A stretch of 64,000 bases of DNA from the NCBI RefSeq assembly GCF_002504165.1, contig NZ_CP021404.1:1116001-1180000 (forward strand), written 5' to 3'. Source of the DNA: Pacificitalea manganoxidans. GTDB taxonomy: Bacteria; Pseudomonadota; Alphaproteobacteria; Rhodobacterales; Rhodobacteraceae. Shown piece by piece: positions 47,246 through 56,321 of the stretch (positions are counted from its first letter, which is position 1; each line of letters opens with the position of its first letter). The position numbers and the translations under genes were made by a program. The notes under the pieces were generated by a model. It was not told the origin of the DNA. It worked only from the letters and a program-made list of their open reading frames with translations, and made no database searches.

Positions 47246-47422
47246 TCAGCCGGGCATGATCGCCAGCCGGATCACATAGGCCACCAGTCCCAGCGCGGTG
47301 ACGCTGGCCATCCAGATCAGCGCGAACCACCCCACCCGCCGCAGCCAGTGGCGGCGGGGCTGTGCCGGGGCGGGGCGTGCGGGTTGGGCCGGGCGTTCGG
47401 GGCGCTCAGTGGTATCCGGCAT
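47246..47422 (-). CDS. DUF2474 small membrane protein of the cyd operon
   Basis: 58 residues from the ATG giving MPDTTERPERPAQPARP. An Arg/Pro-rich cytoplasmic start is followed by one membrane helix (VGWFALIWMASVTALGLVAY) ending in IRLAIMPG. Short single-helix DUF2474 proteins are encoded after cydB in many proteobacteria and may play the part of CydX in oxidase stability (inference). It overlaps the cydB end by 17 bases, consistent with coupling. An upstream ATG would add 12 residues. Confidence 0.82.
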   Translation of the reverse strand: MPDTTERPERPAQPARPAPAQPRRHWLRRVGWFALIWMASVTALGLVAYVIRLAIMPG

Positions 47423-48416
47423 CTGGATCGATCTTTCCCCGGAATACCCAATAGGCATAAGCGGTGTAGCACAGGATCAGCGGGATCAGCACCGCCGCGC
47501 CCACCAGCGTGAAGGCGAGGCTTTCGTCAGGCGCGGCCGCTTCGACGATGGTCAGCGACGGCGGCACGATATTGGGATAGAACCCGATGCCCAGCCCGAT
47601 GAACCCGGTGACGAACAGCCCCAGCGCGGCGATGAACGGGGTGCGTTCGCGCCCGCGCAGCAGCCCGCGAAACAGCATCAGCCCGCAGGCCGCGACCAGC
47701 GCGGGCACCAGCACGACATAGCCGATGCTCCAGCCCGTGAACCACGCGCTGTAATAGCTGGCATCGAGGAAGGGCATCCATGCGCTGACGATGGCGATGG
47801 CGGCGAGAAGCGCGATCCCGGCGAGCTTGGCCAGGTCGCGCATATGGCTTTGCAGCGGGCCTTCGGTCTTCATCACCAGCCATGTCGCGCCCAGCAGCGC
47901 ATAGCCCGCCACCAGCGCCGCCCCGGTGAACAGCGAAAACGGCGTGAGCCAATCCCACCAGCCGCCCGCATAGGCGCGGTTCTCGACCTCGATCCCCTGC
48001 ACGAGCGCGCCAAGCGCGATGCCTTGGGTGAAGGTGGCCAGAAGCGAGCCGCCGAAGAACGAGAAATCCCACACGCCGCGCCAGCGCTTTGCCCGCCAGC
48101 GGTATTCAAAGGCCACGCCACGGAACACCAGCGCCAACAACATCACCGTGATCGGCATGTAGAGCGCGGGCAGCACCACCGCATAGGCCAGCGGGAACAC
48201 GGCGAACAGACCGCCGCCCCCCAGCACCAGCCATGTTTCGTTGCCGTCCCAGACCGGCGCGACCGAATTCATCATCAGGTCGCGGTCGCGGTTGGAGCGG
48301 GCAAAGGGAAACAGGATTCCGAGTCCAAGGTCGAACCCGTCCAGCACCACATAGGTGAGCACGGCAAAGGCGATGAGCCCCGCCCAGATGAAGGAAAGCT
48401 CTGGCAGCCAGTCCAT
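47406..48416 (-). CDS. cydB: Cytochrome bd-type (CIO) ubiquinol oxidase subunit II
   Basis: 336 residues with about eight membrane helices. Subunit II hallmarks are LDGFDLGLGILFPF near the N-terminus, NSVAPVWDGNETWLVLGGGGLFAVFPLAY (in part), and FRGVAFEYRWRA. It pairs with CydA to reduce oxygen to water at the membrane with ubiquinol. Its ATG shares one base with the cydA stop (TGATG), a coupled junction, and its end overlaps the DUF2474 gene. Confidence 0.95.
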   Translation of the reverse strand: MDWLPELSFIWAGLIAFAVLTYVVLDGFDLGLGILFPFARSNRDRDLMMNSVAPVWDGNETWLVLGGGGLFAVFPLAYAVVLPALYMPITVMLLALVFRGVAFEYRWRAKRWRGVWDFSFFGGSLLATFTQGIALGALVQGIEVENRAYAGGWWDWLTPFSLFTGAALVAGYALLGATWLVMKTEGPLQSHMRDLAKLAGIALLAAIAIVSAWMPFLDASYYSAWFTGWSIGYVVLVPALVAACGLMLFRGLLRGRERTPFIAALGLFVTGFIGLGIGFYPNIVPPSLTIVEAAAPDESLAFTLVGAAVLIPLILCYTAYAYWVFRGKIDPDAGYH

Positions 48417-49957
48417 CAGCGGTCTCCTTTCGGGGTGTCGTCATGGCCGGTCTGGCGGCGCGGCGGATCGGGCACCTCGTCCTCGGCGTAGCGGGGATCG
48501 GCGGTGGTGGCCTCGCTATGGGCTTCTTCGCTGCGCGGGCCGCCAGCGGCGCGGTTCCCCATCATGTCAGGCTCCATCTGGGTGCCCGGCGTGATCCCCG
48601 CTGCCCGAACCGGCCCGTCACGCAGACCCATGCGCACGGTGTTAGGGGCTTTGTTCATCATCAGCAGGATATAGATCGTGCCCGCCCCGAAGATCAGGAA
48701 ATAGACCACGATGAAGGCGATAAGCGACGCCGCGACTGCCGGTGCCGCGACGGGCGCGAGCGAGTCGGATGTGCGCAGCAGGTTGTAGACGGTGAAGGGC
48801 TGACGCCCCACCTCGGTCGTGATCCAGCCCGCCAGCACCGCGACAAAGCCCGACGGTCCCATCACCAGCGCGGCGCGCAGCAGCCACGGCGTGTCATAGA
48901 GACGCCCGCGATAGCGCAGCCACAGGCTCCAGACCCCGATGCCCAGCATGGCAAAGCCGAGGCCCACCATGATGCGGAAGCTCCAGAACACGATCTCGAC
49001 CGGGGGTTCATCTTCGTCCGGGATGGTGTCGAGCCCGTCCATCGGCGCGTTCAGGTCGTGTTTCAGGATCAGGCTGGACAGTTTCGGGATCTCGATCGCG
49101 TAGCGGATTTCCTTGGCGTCCGGGTCGGGGATGCCGAACAGGATCAGCGGCGCGCCGTCGGGATGGCTGTCGTAGTGACCCTCCATCGCCATGACCTTCT
49201 GCGGTTGATATTCCAGCGTGTTGAGCCCGTGCGCATCGCCCGCAAAGATCTGGATCGGCGTGACCAGCGCGGCCATCCACATCGCCATCGAAAACTGGCG
49301 GCGCGCCTCCTTATGGTCTTTGTGGCGCAGGATATGCAGCGCGCCCACCGCCGCCACGACAAAAGCGGTCGTCAGGTAGGCCGCCAGCACCATATGCACC
49401 AGCCGGTAGGGGAAGGACGGGTTGAACACGATCTGCCACCAGTCCACCGGCACAAACTGTCCCACATCGTTGATGCCGTAGCCCGCGGGCGTCTGCATCC
49501 AGCTGTTCACCGACAGGATCCACGTGGCCGACATCAGCGTGCCAAGCGCGACCATCGCGGTGGCGAACATGTGCAGCCCGTCGCCCACACGCTCCCGCCC
49601 GAACAGCATGATGCCCAGAAACCCTGCTTCGAGGAAAAACGCCGACAGCACCTCATAGGCCATGAGCGGGCCCAGCACCGGGCCGGTCTTATCCGAAAAC
49701 ACGCTCCAATTGGTGCCGAACTGGTAGGACATGACGATGCCCGACACGACGCCCATGCCGAAGGCCACGGCGAAGATTTTCTTCCAGTAGTCGAAGAGGT
49801 GCAGATAGGTGCGGTCGCGGGTTTTCAGCCACAGCCCGTTCAACACGGCAAGATAGCTGGCCAGCCCGATCGAAAACGCGGGGAAGATGATGTGGAACGA
49901 GACGGTGAAGGCGAATTGCAGCCGTGCCAGCGTCTCGGCGGTGAATGCCTCGGGCAT
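48416..49957 (-). CDS. cydA: Cytochrome bd-type (CIO) ubiquinol oxidase subunit I
   Basis: 513 residues from MPEAFTAETLARLQFAFTVS. A short Q-loop, as in cyanide-insensitive oxidases. His22 (TVSFHIIFPAF) matches the distal high-spin heme ligand. The NSWMQTP and NPSFPYRLVHMVLAAY segments hold other heme residues. The quinol-side motif reads GRQPF where GRQPW is usual. The tail (residues about 455-513) is acidic, Asp/Glu-rich and unstructured. First gene of cydA-cydB-DUF2474. It diverges from rpiA; no FNR-type box is evident in the 314 bases upstream. Confidence 0.95.
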   Translation of the reverse strand: MPEAFTAETLARLQFAFTVSFHIIFPAFSIGLASYLAVLNGLWLKTRDRTYLHLFDYWKKIFAVAFGMGVVSGIVMSYQFGTNWSVFSDKTGPVLGPLMAYEVLSAFFLEAGFLGIMLFGRERVGDGLHMFATAMVALGTLMSATWILSVNSWMQTPAGYGINDVGQFVPVDWWQIVFNPSFPYRLVHMVLAAYLTTAFVVAAVGALHILRHKDHKEARRQFSMAMWMAALVTPIQIFAGDAHGLNTLEYQPQKVMAMEGHYDSHPDGAPLILFGIPDPDAKEIRYAIEIPKLSSLILKHDLNAPMDGLDTIPDEDEPPVEIVFWSFRIMVGLGFAMLGIGVWSLWLRYRGRLYDTPWLLRAALVMGPSGFVAVLAGWITTEVGRQPFTVYNLLRTSDSLAPVAAPAVAASLIAFIVVYFLIFGAGTIYILLMMNKAPNTVRMGLRDGPVRAAGITPGTQMEPDMMGNRAAGGPRSEEAHSEATTADPRYAEDEVPDPPRRQTGHDDTPKGDR

Positions 49958-50271
49958 CTGGAAAACCCCGTGTGATCCCTTTGGCACCGAACCTAGAGAG
50001 ACGCCGCCTTGGCGCAAGTCGGGTGTGCGCATTTGACCGCCCCAATACGGGCCGCAAGGCCGGGGTTTTGGCGGGGCTGCTGCGCTCTGTCGCACCTTCC
50101 GGGCGGGTAGGGCCGGGGGCATGCGGTGCGGGGCAGGTGGACCGGGCGGCGTCAGGACCGCGCCAGGGCCGCGCCGGGGCGGCGTCGCAGGCCGTGAGGG
50201 TGCCCGGCTTTTGCCCCTCGCGGCGCAGGCGTTTTCCGCCTATAAAGCCGCCGACTTGAAGGGATGCTGTC
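49958..50271. other. Divergent cydA / rpiA intergenic region
   Basis: 314 bases, must carry both promoters. For rpiA, TATAAA at about 50240 is a candidate -10 without a good -35. No FNR (TTGAT-N4-ATCAA) or RegA-type site was recognised for cydA. Two open frames cross it but have no family resemblance. Confidence 0.4.
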
Positions 50272-51054
50272 ATGACTCAGGAACTTTCGCCCATCGACAA
50301 GGCCAAATTCGTCGCGGCCCGCCGCTCGGTCGATTATATCGAGGACGGCATGCGCGTCGGGCTCGGCACCGGCTCCACCGCGGCGTGGATGGTGCGGTGT
50401 CTGGGCGAACGGATGCGCGAGGAAGGCCTGCGCATCACCGGGGTTCCGACCTCATCGCGCACCGCCGATCTGGCGCGCAAGATGGGCATCAAGGTCGTGT
50501 CGCTGGACGAGGCCAAATGGCTCGACGTGACCATCGACGGGGCTGACGAATTCGACGGCGATCTGAACCTCATCAAGGGCGGCGGCGGCGCGCTGCTGCA
50601 AGAGAAGATCGTGGCCACCGCATCCGACCGGATGGTCGTCATCACCGACAGCGCCAAGGAGGTGAAGACGCTGGGCGCCTTCCCGCTGCCGCTGGAGGTG
50701 ATCCCGTTTGGCTGGCAGACCACCCGCGCGCTGATCGAAGAGACGCTGGTCAACATGGACGTGCTGGGCCGCGAGGTGTCGCTGCGCATGAATGACGACG
50801 TGCCCTACATGACGGATGAGGGGAACTATATCCTCGACCTGCATCTGCGCCGGATCGGCAATCCGCGGCAGCTGAGCCTTGTCGTCAATCAGGTGCCGGG
50901 CATCGTGGAAAACGGGCTGTTCATCGACATCGCGGACGTTGTGGTGATTGGCCATGGCGACGGCGCGGTCGAAGTGCGCGATCTGGCCGATGGCAGCGTG
51001 CGCGAAGGCCATGTCGATGTCGACGAGAGCACCAACATCTTTACCGATATCTGA
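50272..51054 (+). CDS. rpiA: Ribose-5-phosphate isomerase A
   Basis: 260 residues with SD AGGGA. Family motifs are VGLGTGSTAAWMV, TIDGADEFDGDLNLIKGGGGALLQEKIVA (in part) with the catalytic Asp/Glu region, and GNYILDL. It interconverts ribose-5-phosphate and ribulose-5-phosphate in the pentose phosphate pathway. It is 83 bases before gor in the same direction; co-transcription would tie NADPH-linked carbon flow to glutathione reduction (inference). Confidence 0.96.
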   Translation: MTQELSPIDKAKFVAARRSVDYIEDGMRVGLGTGSTAAWMVRCLGERMREEGLRITGVPTSSRTADLARKMGIKVVSLDEAKWLDVTIDGADEFDGDLNLIKGGGGALLQEKIVATASDRMVVITDSAKEVKTLGAFPLPLEVIPFGWQTTRALIEETLVNMDVLGREVSLRMNDDVPYMTDEGNYILDLHLRRIGNPRQLSLVVNQVPGIVENGLFIDIADVVVIGHGDGAVEVRDLADGSVREGHVDVDESTNIFTDI

Positions 51055-51137
51055 CAGGTTCGGTCCTGTCCGGGGCCGCACGCGGCGGGCCGGGGCCGGA
51101 CCACACCGTCCACTACAGACTTAAAGGCAGGGTTATC

Positions 51138-52493
51138 ATGAGCTTCGACTACGATCTCTTCGTCATCGGTGGCGGGTCCGGCGGGGTGCGTGCGGCGCGG
51201 GTCGCCGCAGCCGAGGGCGTGCGCGTCGGCTTGGCCGAGGAATACCGCATGGGCGGCACCTGCGTGATTCGCGGTTGCGTCCCCAAGAAGCTGATGGTGT
51301 TCGCGTCGAACTATGGCGAGGCTGCCGACGATGCCGCCGATTACGGTTGGGACACGCGGCCCGGTCATTTCGACTGGCTGAAATTCCGCAAGCGTCTGGA
51401 TGCGGAGCTTGAGCGGCTGGAAGGCGTTTATCGCCGGTTGCTCGACGGGTCCGGCGTGACCGTGCACGACGCGCGCGCCACGCTGAAGGACGCCCATACC
51501 GTGAGCCTGTCCACCGGCGAGGAGATCACGGCAAAGCATATTCTGATCGCCACCGGCGGGCGGCCCGCGCTGCCCGGCCTGCCCAACGAAGAGTTGGGGA
51601 TCACCTCAAACGAAATCTTTAATCTCGAAAAGTTGCCCGAAAGCATCCTGATCGTCGGCGGCGGCTATATCGCGTCCGAATTCGCCTGCATCCTGCACGG
51701 GCTGGGCGTGAAGGTGACGCAGTATTACCGTGGCGCGCAGATCCTGCGCGGTTTCGATGACGAGGCGCGCGGCCATATCTCGGCCGATATGATCCGCCGG
51801 GGGATCGACGTGCAATGCGGCGCGACGGTGATCGAGATGGAGCGCGACGGCGACCGCATCCGCACCAAGACCGCCACCGGCGAGGAGGCGCATTTCGATC
51901 AGGTCATGTTCGCCACCGGACGCGCGCCCAATACCGAAGGTCTGGGTCTGGAAGAGATCGGCGTCGAGCTGGGCCGCAAGGGCGAGATCGTCGTGGACGA
52001 GTATTCCCAGACCGCCGTGCCGTCGATCTATGCCATTGGGGACGTGACCGACCGGCTGCAACTGACCCCCGTCGCGATCCGCGAGGCGATGGCCTTTGTC
52101 GAGACGGTGTTCAAGGGCAACCCGACCGCGCCCGATCATGAACTGGTGCCGTCGGCGGTGTTCACCCGCCCCGAGTTCGGCACCATCGGCCTGACCGAAG
52201 AGCAGGCGCGCGAGCAGGGCCCGATCGAGGTTTACGAGACCTCGTTCCGCCCCATGCACCGCGCCTTCATCGACCGGCAGGACCGGATCATGATGAAACT
52301 TCTGGTCTGCGCCGACACGCGCAAGGTGCTGGGCTGTCACATCGTCGCCGATCAGGCGGGTGAGATGATCCAGTTGATCGGCATCGCGGTGAAGATGGGC
52401 GCGACCAAGGAAGATTTCGACCGCGTCGTGGCCGTGCATCCGACGATGGCCGAGGAACTGGTGACCATGAAGACGCCGACCCGCACCGCGTGA
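51138..52493 (+). CDS. gor: Glutathione-disulfide reductase
   Basis: 451 residues. The N-terminal FAD motif is FVIGGGSGGVRAARVAA. The redox-active disulfide is in GGTCVIRGCVPKKLM (Cys-x4-Cys). The NADPH-binding motif is IVGGGYIASEFA, and the C-terminal interface has the catalytic His-Glu pair VAVHPTMAEEL. It reduces oxidised glutathione with NADPH in the cytoplasm. The motif set distinguishes it from dihydrolipoamide dehydrogenase and mercuric reductase. A strong hairpin follows the gene. Confidence 0.95.
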   Translation: MSFDYDLFVIGGGSGGVRAARVAAAEGVRVGLAEEYRMGGTCVIRGCVPKKLMVFASNYGEAADDAADYGWDTRPGHFDWLKFRKRLDAELERLEGVYRRLLDGSGVTVHDARATLKDAHTVSLSTGEEITAKHILIATGGRPALPGLPNEELGITSNEIFNLEKLPESILIVGGGYIASEFACILHGLGVKVTQYYRGAQILRGFDDEARGHISADMIRRGIDVQCGATVIEMERDGDRIRTKTATGEEAHFDQVMFATGRAPNTEGLGLEEIGVELGRKGEIVVDEYSQTAVPSIYAIGDVTDRLQLTPVAIREAMAFVETVFKGNPTAPDHELVPSAVFTRPEFGTIGLTEEQAREQGPIEVYETSFRPMHRAFIDRQDRIMMKLLVCADTRKVLGCHIVADQAGEMIQLIGIAVKMGATKEDFDRVVAVHPTMAEELVTMKTPTRTA

Positions 52494-52527
52494 GGCTGTG
52501 CCTGTCACGGTGACTGTGATGGCGCCT

Positions 52528-52554
52528 GTCACGGCGGCGGGCGGTCGCCGTGAC
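52528..52554 (+). terminator. Hairpin downstream of gor
   Basis: 9-bp perfect stem GTCACGGCG / CGCCGTGAC with a 9-base loop, 35 bases after the gor stop, preceded by another copy of CCTGTCACGG and the small palindrome GTCACGGTGAC. No T-run. Confidence 0.55.
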
Positions 52555-52732
52555 GCCACTAACGCGCGCAGTTGTGCTGTGTGGCGGGGTCAAGGGGGCT
52601 CACTCCCGCTGACATTTTCTGACAGGGTGGTGAGCAAGCGGAACCGCATGACAGCGATGGCTTGTATTTGCGGCCTGAATGGCCACCTTAACTGCAACAG
52701 AACTGAAAAGAACGAAGAGGGATAGACAGCCT

Positions 52733-53938
52733 ATGGCAGGACATAGCGGAGGGCCCTGGGGAGGCGGAAATTCCGGCGGCTCAGGTTCAGGTGGCGAGCG
52801 GGGCAGCGGCCCCGGCGGGCAAGGTGGCGGTCAGCGCCCCGGCAACGAGCCGCCCCGTGGCCCCGGCCGCCGTCCGGGCGGCAACAACATGGCGGATATC
52901 GACGACCTGATGCGCCGCGGGCAGGACCAGTTGCGGGTGCTGATGGGCGGTCGTGGCAATGGCACTGGCGCACCGTCCGGCCCAAGCGGCCCCGGCGTTG
53001 GCAAGGGCGCTCTGGGCCTGATCGCGCTGGCGCTGGTGGCGCTGTGGCTGTTTGCGTCGCTCTATACCGTGCGGCCCGAAGAACGCTCGGTCGAGCTGTT
53101 CTTGGGTGAATTCAGTTCTGTCGGCGATCCCGGTCTGAACTTCGCGCCGTGGCCGCTGGTCACCGCCGAGGTCGTTTCGGTGACGCGAGAGCGGTCCGTG
53201 ACCATCGGTGTGCGCGACGGCAATTCGAACATGCAGTCCGGCCTGATGCTGACCACCGACGAGAACATCGTCGATATCGATTTCGAAGTTGTCTGGAACA
53301 TCAACGATCCGGCGAAATTCCTGTTCAATCTGGCCGAACCTGACCAGACCATCACCGCTGTGTCGGAAGCCGCTATGCGCGAGGTGATTTCCGCCTCCGA
53401 ACTGGCGCCGATCCTGAACCGTGACCGTGACCTGATCGCTGATACCGTGATGACGTTGATCCAGGAGACGCTGGACCAGTATGACAGCGGCATCAATATC
53501 GTGCGGCTCAACCTTGACCGGGCCGACCCGCCCGAGGAGGTCATCGACGCCTTCCGCGACGTGCAGGCCGCCGAGCAGCAGCGCGAGCGTCTGACCCGCG
53601 AAGCCGACGCCTATGCCAACCAGGTTCTGGCCGCCGCCCGCGGTGACGCCGCTCAGGCGCTGGAGCAATCCGAAGGCTATCGCGCCCGCGTGGTGAACGA
53701 GGCCGAAGGTGAGGCCAGCCGCTTCTCCGCGATCCTCGAAGAATACCGCAAGGCCCCCGAGGTCACGCGCAAACGCCTGTATCTGGAAACGATGGAGCGG
53801 GTGTTCTCGGGCGTGAACAAGGTCATCATCGACGGCGAGGCCGGCGAGGGCGTGGTGCCCTATCTGCCGCTCGACCAATTGCGCGGCGGCGTGGGGCGCA
53901 CCACCACCGGCCAGCAACAGCAAAGCGGAGGCAACTAA
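52733..53938 (+). CDS. hflK: HflK, membrane protease regulator subunit
   Basis: 401 residues from MAGHSGGPWGGGNSGG. A Gly-rich cytoplasmic N-terminus (about 100 residues) precedes one membrane helix (ALGLIALALVALWLFASLYTV), then a periplasmic SPFH/band-7 domain (RPEERSVELFLGEFSSVGDPGLNF, in part) and a long coiled region (VQAAEQQRERLTREADAYAN). HflK and HflC form a cage around the FtsH protease and control its access to membrane proteins. The stop is one base before the hflC start. An upstream in-frame ATG at 52679 adds 18 residues unlike HflK and is rejected. Confidence 0.95.
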   Translation: MAGHSGGPWGGGNSGGSGSGGERGSGPGGQGGGQRPGNEPPRGPGRRPGGNNMADIDDLMRRGQDQLRVLMGGRGNGTGAPSGPSGPGVGKGALGLIALALVALWLFASLYTVRPEERSVELFLGEFSSVGDPGLNFAPWPLVTAEVVSVTRERSVTIGVRDGNSNMQSGLMLTTDENIVDIDFEVVWNINDPAKFLFNLAEPDQTITAVSEAAMREVISASELAPILNRDRDLIADTVMTLIQETLDQYDSGINIVRLNLDRADPPEEVIDAFRDVQAAEQQRERLTREADAYANQVLAAARGDAAQALEQSEGYRARVVNEAEGEASRFSAILEEYRKAPEVTRKRLYLETMERVFSGVNKVIIDGEAGEGVVPYLPLDQLRGGVGRTTTGQQQQSGGN

Positions 53939-53939
53939 G

Positions 53940-55016
53940 ATGAACCGTCTGACAATTCCCCTGATCGGGCTGGTCATCGTCATTGCCATCGTGTCGTCCT
54001 CGATTTTCATCGTCGATGAACGCAACAAGGCGCTCGTCCTGCAATTCGGTCAGATCAAGGCCGTGAAGGAAGAGCCCGGTCTGGCGTTCAAAATCCCGCT
54101 TATTCAGGATGTCGTGCGCTATGACGACCGCATCCTGTCGCTGGAAACCGACACGATCGAAGTCACGCCGTCGGATGACCGCCGTCTGGTCGTCGACGCG
54201 TTTGCCCGCTACCGCATCGAAGATGTGGTGCAGTTCCGGCAGGCTGTCGGTGTGGGCGGTGAACGTGCCGCCGAGGATCGCCTGCGGTCGATCCTGACCA
54301 CGCAGGTTCGTGCGGTTCTGGGCTCCGAAGGGGTCACATCCAACACGATCCTGTCGAGCGAGCGGTCGGACCTGATGCAGCGCATTCTGGAAGCCGCGCG
54401 TGCGCGGGCCGGATCGCTGGGCCTGACCGTCGTCGATGTGCGGCTGAAGCAGACCAACCTGCCGACGCAGAACCTCGACGCTACCTTTGCCCGGATGCGG
54501 GCAGAGCGGGAACGTGAAGCGGCGGATGAAATCGCGCGCGGTAACGAAGCCGCGCAGCGGATCAAGGCGCAGGCCGACCGGACCGTGGTGGAACTGGTGT
54601 CCGAGGCACAGCGGGAGGCCGAGATCATCCGCGGTGAGGCCGACGCGACGCGGACCACGATCTATGCCGATGCGTTTGGTCAGGGGCAGGAATTCTTTGC
54701 CCTGACCCGGTCGCTGGAAAGCTACGAGCGCGCCCTGTCGGGGAATAACTCGACCATGGTGATTTCGCCGGACGGGGAGTTCTTTGAATACCTGAAAGGT
54801 GCGGGCACCGGCGTCACGGCGGAGATCGAGGGCACGGCCACCCCCGCCGCAGAAGCGGACGCGCAGGCCGAGGATGAGGCTAGTGCCGATACCGGCGCAG
54901 ATGCGGCTGAAGCTGAGGCAGACACGGGCGCCGACACCGGTGTCGCACGGGTCGATCCCGCCGCGCCGGAGGCCGCCGAGGATGCGGCCTCCGCCGATGC
55001 CGATGCCACCCAGTAA
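53940..55016 (+). CDS. hflC: HflC, membrane protease regulator subunit
   Basis: 358 residues. An N-terminal membrane helix (LTIPLIGLVIVIAIVSSSIF) is followed by the SPFH domain (DERNKALVLQFGQIKAVKEEPGLAFKIPL, in part) and a coiled coil with the family hallmark FARMRAEREREAADEIARG. A C-terminal tail of about 55 residues, made almost wholly of Ala, Glu, Asp and Thr, is longer than in E. coli HflC and probably disordered in the periplasm. It acts with HflK at FtsH. SD GGAGG lies within the end of hflK. Confidence 0.95.
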   Translation: MNRLTIPLIGLVIVIAIVSSSIFIVDERNKALVLQFGQIKAVKEEPGLAFKIPLIQDVVRYDDRILSLETDTIEVTPSDDRRLVVDAFARYRIEDVVQFRQAVGVGGERAAEDRLRSILTTQVRAVLGSEGVTSNTILSSERSDLMQRILEAARARAGSLGLTVVDVRLKQTNLPTQNLDATFARMRAEREREAADEIARGNEAAQRIKAQADRTVVELVSEAQREAEIIRGEADATRTTIYADAFGQGQEFFALTRSLESYERALSGNNSTMVISPDGEFFEYLKGAGTGVTAEIEGTATPAAEADAQAEDEASADTGADAAEAEADTGADTGVARVDPAAPEAAEDAASADADATQ

Positions 55017-55028
55017 TCGGGCGGCATC

Positions 55029-55220
55029 ATGACGGTGATCCTGCTCGCTCTTGGGCTGGTGTTCATTCTGGAGGGGCTGGTGCTTGCACTGGCCCCTTCG
55101 CGTTTGGAACGGCTGCTGGAGATGCTTGTCGCCATGCCGGTAGAGGCGCGGCGGCTGCTGGGCCTGCTGACCGTGACGGGCGGCGGCATGCTGACCGCGC
55201 TGGCGCTGTGGCTTCTGTAA
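55029..55220 (+). CDS. DUF2065 small membrane protein
   Basis: 63 residues with two membrane helices (VILLALGLVFILEGLVLALA and LLGLLTVTGGGMLTALALWL) joined by a short basic loop. DUF2065 proteins are regularly encoded right after hflC, as here (12 bases), and are thought to be associated with that system, though the function is unknown. No protease gene of the DegP type follows in this genome segment, unlike in many relatives. Confidence 0.88.
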   Translation: MTVILLALGLVFILEGLVLALAPSRLERLLEMLVAMPVEARRLLGLLTVTGGGMLTALALWLL

Positions 55221-55238
55221 CCGGCCCGAGGGGGCCGG
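55221..55238 (+). terminator. Hairpin after the hflK-hflC-DUF2065 genes
   Basis: Perfect 7-bp GC stem CCGGCCC / GGGCCGG with a GAGG loop, starting directly at the stop codon. No T-run; the AT-rich CtrA-type boxes begin eight bases further on. Confidence 0.5.
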
Positions 55239-55245
55239 GCGCGCA

Positions 55246-55277
55246 TTAACCATCGGTTAACTTAACGCTTAGTTAAT
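55246..55277 (+). promoter_or_regulatory. Two abutting CtrA-type binding sites
   Basis: TTAACCATCGGTTAAC (55246-55261) is an exact TTAA-N7-TTAAC CtrA site. The adjoining TTAACGCTTAGTTAAT (55262-55277) is a TTAA-N7-TTAA site. Both are also inverted repeats. They lie about 67-98 bases upstream of the ATG at 55344, a usual position for CtrA-activated or repressed genes. CtrA is the cell-cycle and motility regulator of alphaproteobacteria. Confidence 0.8.
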
Positions 55278-55343
55278 CCGGCGAGGCCGGGGCAAAACCG
55301 GGACATCCGGCGGGTGGGGGCCTGTCAATTCAGGATCTGCACG

Positions 55344-56207
55344 ATGCCCTTTTCCTTGCCACTTGTCCGGCCATCCGGGCCGGTTCCCCGCAGCCGCACC
55401 GCTGTTTGCGCCCGTTCCACGATCTGTGCCCGCCGCGTCGCCGCGGTGCTGGGGCTTGCGCTGGCGCTGGCTTTGCCTGCCGGGGCGCGTGCGCAATCCG
55501 ACAGCGGTCTGGGGCTGATCGCGGGGGAGGTGCGGCTGGAGGCGCAGACCGGCGGTGACGCGGGCATGGGCAGCGTCGCCTTGGGCAGCATCTGGCAGGT
55601 CGGCAGCCATCATCTTCTGCAACTGGACCTTGGCGCTGCTGCCTATGACAGCGTTCGGACCGGGCGCATCGCCGGGCATCTGAGCCTGCAAACCGCGCCG
55701 GGCCGGAAATACGGGCTGTTTGGCGTCTATGAGGATGTCGATGAGGCCGCCGTCCAAAGCTACCTTGGCGGGGTCGAAGCGATGTGGGCGCTTGCCCCCG
55801 GCCTGCGGGCCGAAGGGCAATTGGGCGCGGGTGTGGTGCAGCCGGCCAGCACCGATTTCCTGTTCGGCGCCGGACGTCTGACCCGCGCGGCGGGCGCGGT
55901 GGAATTCGCCGCAGGCTATCAGATCGCCGCGATTGACGAACTGGATATGGGGCTGACGGTGCATAGCGTCGATCTGGGCGTGGCGCGGGTGCGCGGCCCC
56001 TTGCGGCTGGGAGCGGCGCTGCGTCACGACCGGATTACGGGGAGCGGACGCGGAGCGGACCATCGCGACACGGCGCTGGTGCTGTCGGTCGGCTGGCGAT
56101 TTGGCGGCAGGGCCGGGCAGGGCGGCGATCAGGGTGTCGGCGACCGGCTGTTCCACACGCCGCGTCCCGTGGCGCCGCTTTGGCGGGCGGGGGTGATGCG
56201 GTTCTGA
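55344..56207 (+). CDS. Secreted protein, probably an outer-membrane barrel, under CtrA-type sites
   Basis: 287 residues from an ATG with AGGA upstream. A long basic N-terminus ends in a signal peptide (VAAVLGLALALALPAGARAQ, cut before SDSG). The mature part shows alternating strands with Gly/Tyr (VALGSIWQVGSHHLLQLDLG, GVYEDVDEAAVQSYLGGVEA) and ends with Phe (VMRF), as outer-membrane barrels do. No named domain was recognised. The double CtrA-type box in front suggests cell-cycle or motility-linked expression. A GTG at 55314 would add ten residues. Confidence 0.72.
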   Translation: MPFSLPLVRPSGPVPRSRTAVCARSTICARRVAAVLGLALALALPAGARAQSDSGLGLIAGEVRLEAQTGGDAGMGSVALGSIWQVGSHHLLQLDLGAAAYDSVRTGRIAGHLSLQTAPGRKYGLFGVYEDVDEAAVQSYLGGVEAMWALAPGLRAEGQLGAGVVQPASTDFLFGAGRLTRAAGAVEFAAGYQIAAIDELDMGLTVHSVDLGVARVRGPLRLGAALRHDRITGSGRGADHRDTALVLSVGWRFGGRAGQGGDQGVGDRLFHTPRPVAPLWRAGVMRF

Positions 56208-56321
56208 GCGCCGCGCGGGCCCGACCCGGCATGACGCGGGATGTGGATGGGGCGGGGCTTGTGATCGTCTGCGGGCGCGGCCATGCTCCGCGCGACTTGC
56301 CTCTCTGCGAAGGACGCGCTC

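Noticed and set aside
49958-50271. FNR site for the cyd operon
   Set aside because: The best stretch (TTGACCGCCCCAATAC) does not fit TTGAT-N4-ATCAA.
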